Below, one piece after another: positions 5,911 to 6,094 of a stretch of 6,094 bases of DNA (position 1 is the stretch's first letter; each line of letters opens with the position of its first letter). Source of the DNA: Candidatus Stahliibacteriota bacterium (GTDB lineage Bacteria; Hydrothermota; Tepidihabitantia; SM23-42); assembly GCA_030613445.1 (NCBI GenBank), contig JAUWLY010000186.1:1-6094 (forward strand), written 5' to 3'. Position numbers and translations under genes: made by a program. Below the pieces are notes generated by a model that saw only the letters and a list, made by a program, of their open reading frames with translations, searched no databases and was not told the origin of the DNA.

Positions 5911-6094
5911 CTATTTTAATTTTATAATCTTCTTGGTTATACTTTTATTGGGCGTTTCTAACCGCACAAAATAGACACCACTTGGTAATTGTTTGCCAGC
6001 TTCATCTTTGCCATCCCAACAAACTGTATAGTGACCGGGTTTCTGATTTTTGCTCCTCAGCGTTTGAACGAGTTCACCCGCTATGTTATATATC
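5911..6094 (-). CDS. C-terminal end of a T9SS-sorted protein (partial)
   Basis: Only the last 60 codons are inside the window. The frame enters at 6093 on the minus strand and stops at TAG (5911-5913). The translation begins IYNIAGELVQTL, continues with WDGKDEAGKQLPSGVYFVRL and ends in KKIIKLK. These are the defining parts of the second half of a T9SS type A sorting domain (Por secretion tail), so the whole protein is probably exported through the outer membrane. It closely parallels the tail of the plus-strand propeller protein (IYDVSGKLV; WDSRDNSGNKLPSGVYF). The functional domains, the PNPFN segment and the start lie beyond the window edge, so the protein's activity cannot be stated. It is convergent with the peptidase operon and is not part of it. 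Confidence 0.85.
   Translation of the reverse strand, partial: IYNIAGELVQTLRSKNQKPGHYTVCWDGKDEAGKQLPSGVYFVRLETPNKSITKKIIKLK

Noticed and set aside
1..6094. CRISPR array, insertion sequence or toxin-antitoxin pair
   Set aside because: There are no regularly spaced repeats, no transposase, and no small paired genes that would support any of these.

Overview
The window looks like a piece of an AT-rich bacterial chromosome from the Fibrobacterota-Chlorobi-Bacteroidota (FCB) side of the tree, most plausibly an uncultured lineage such as WOR-3/Stahlbacteria, Cloacimonadota or a relative. This placement is inference. It rests on two separate C-terminal type IX secretion (T9SS) type A sorting domains (PNPFN, a YDVSGKLV-type turn, WD-x-x-D-x-x-G-x-x-LPSGVYF, then a basic end), a gingipain-type C25 peptidase, and FG-GAP-type and other beta-propeller repeats. 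A near-perfect sigma70 promoter (TTGACA, 16 bp, TATAAT) argues against a typical member of the class Bacteroidia, which uses different promoter elements.

Layout. Positions 1-650 hold no gene I can support. They contain a 10-bp inverted repeat (329-383) that encloses a perfect 12-bp palindrome, a tRNA-Ser(GCU)-like remnant lacking a T arm (about 401-446), and a strong promoter (556-583) that with a GGAGG ribosome site leads into the first gene. Positions 651-4148 (+) encode a 1165-residue exported protein: signal peptide, propeptide-like region, C25 cysteine peptidase domain with His486 and Cys518, a CARDB-type Ig-like domain, and a C-terminal propeller of about eight repeats. Only four bases later a second gene begins (4153-5658, +), probably at TTG. 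Its ribosome site overlaps the first gene's stop codon. It encodes a 501-residue secreted protein with seven repeats of about 50 residues (a probable seven-bladed propeller) and a T9SS sorting domain. The 5659-5910 gap separates this operon from a convergent gene on the minus strand (5911 to the window edge), of which only the last 60 codons, again a T9SS sorting domain, are visible.

How the parts fit. The two complete genes appear to form one transcription unit with coupled translation. The upstream peptidase has a signal peptide but no visible T9SS tail, whereas its downstream partner has the tail. The pair could be a surface or extracellular protease module in which the tagged propeller acts alongside the protease, as substrate, partner or anchor. 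That relationship is a hypothesis. The individual domain calls rest on visible motifs.
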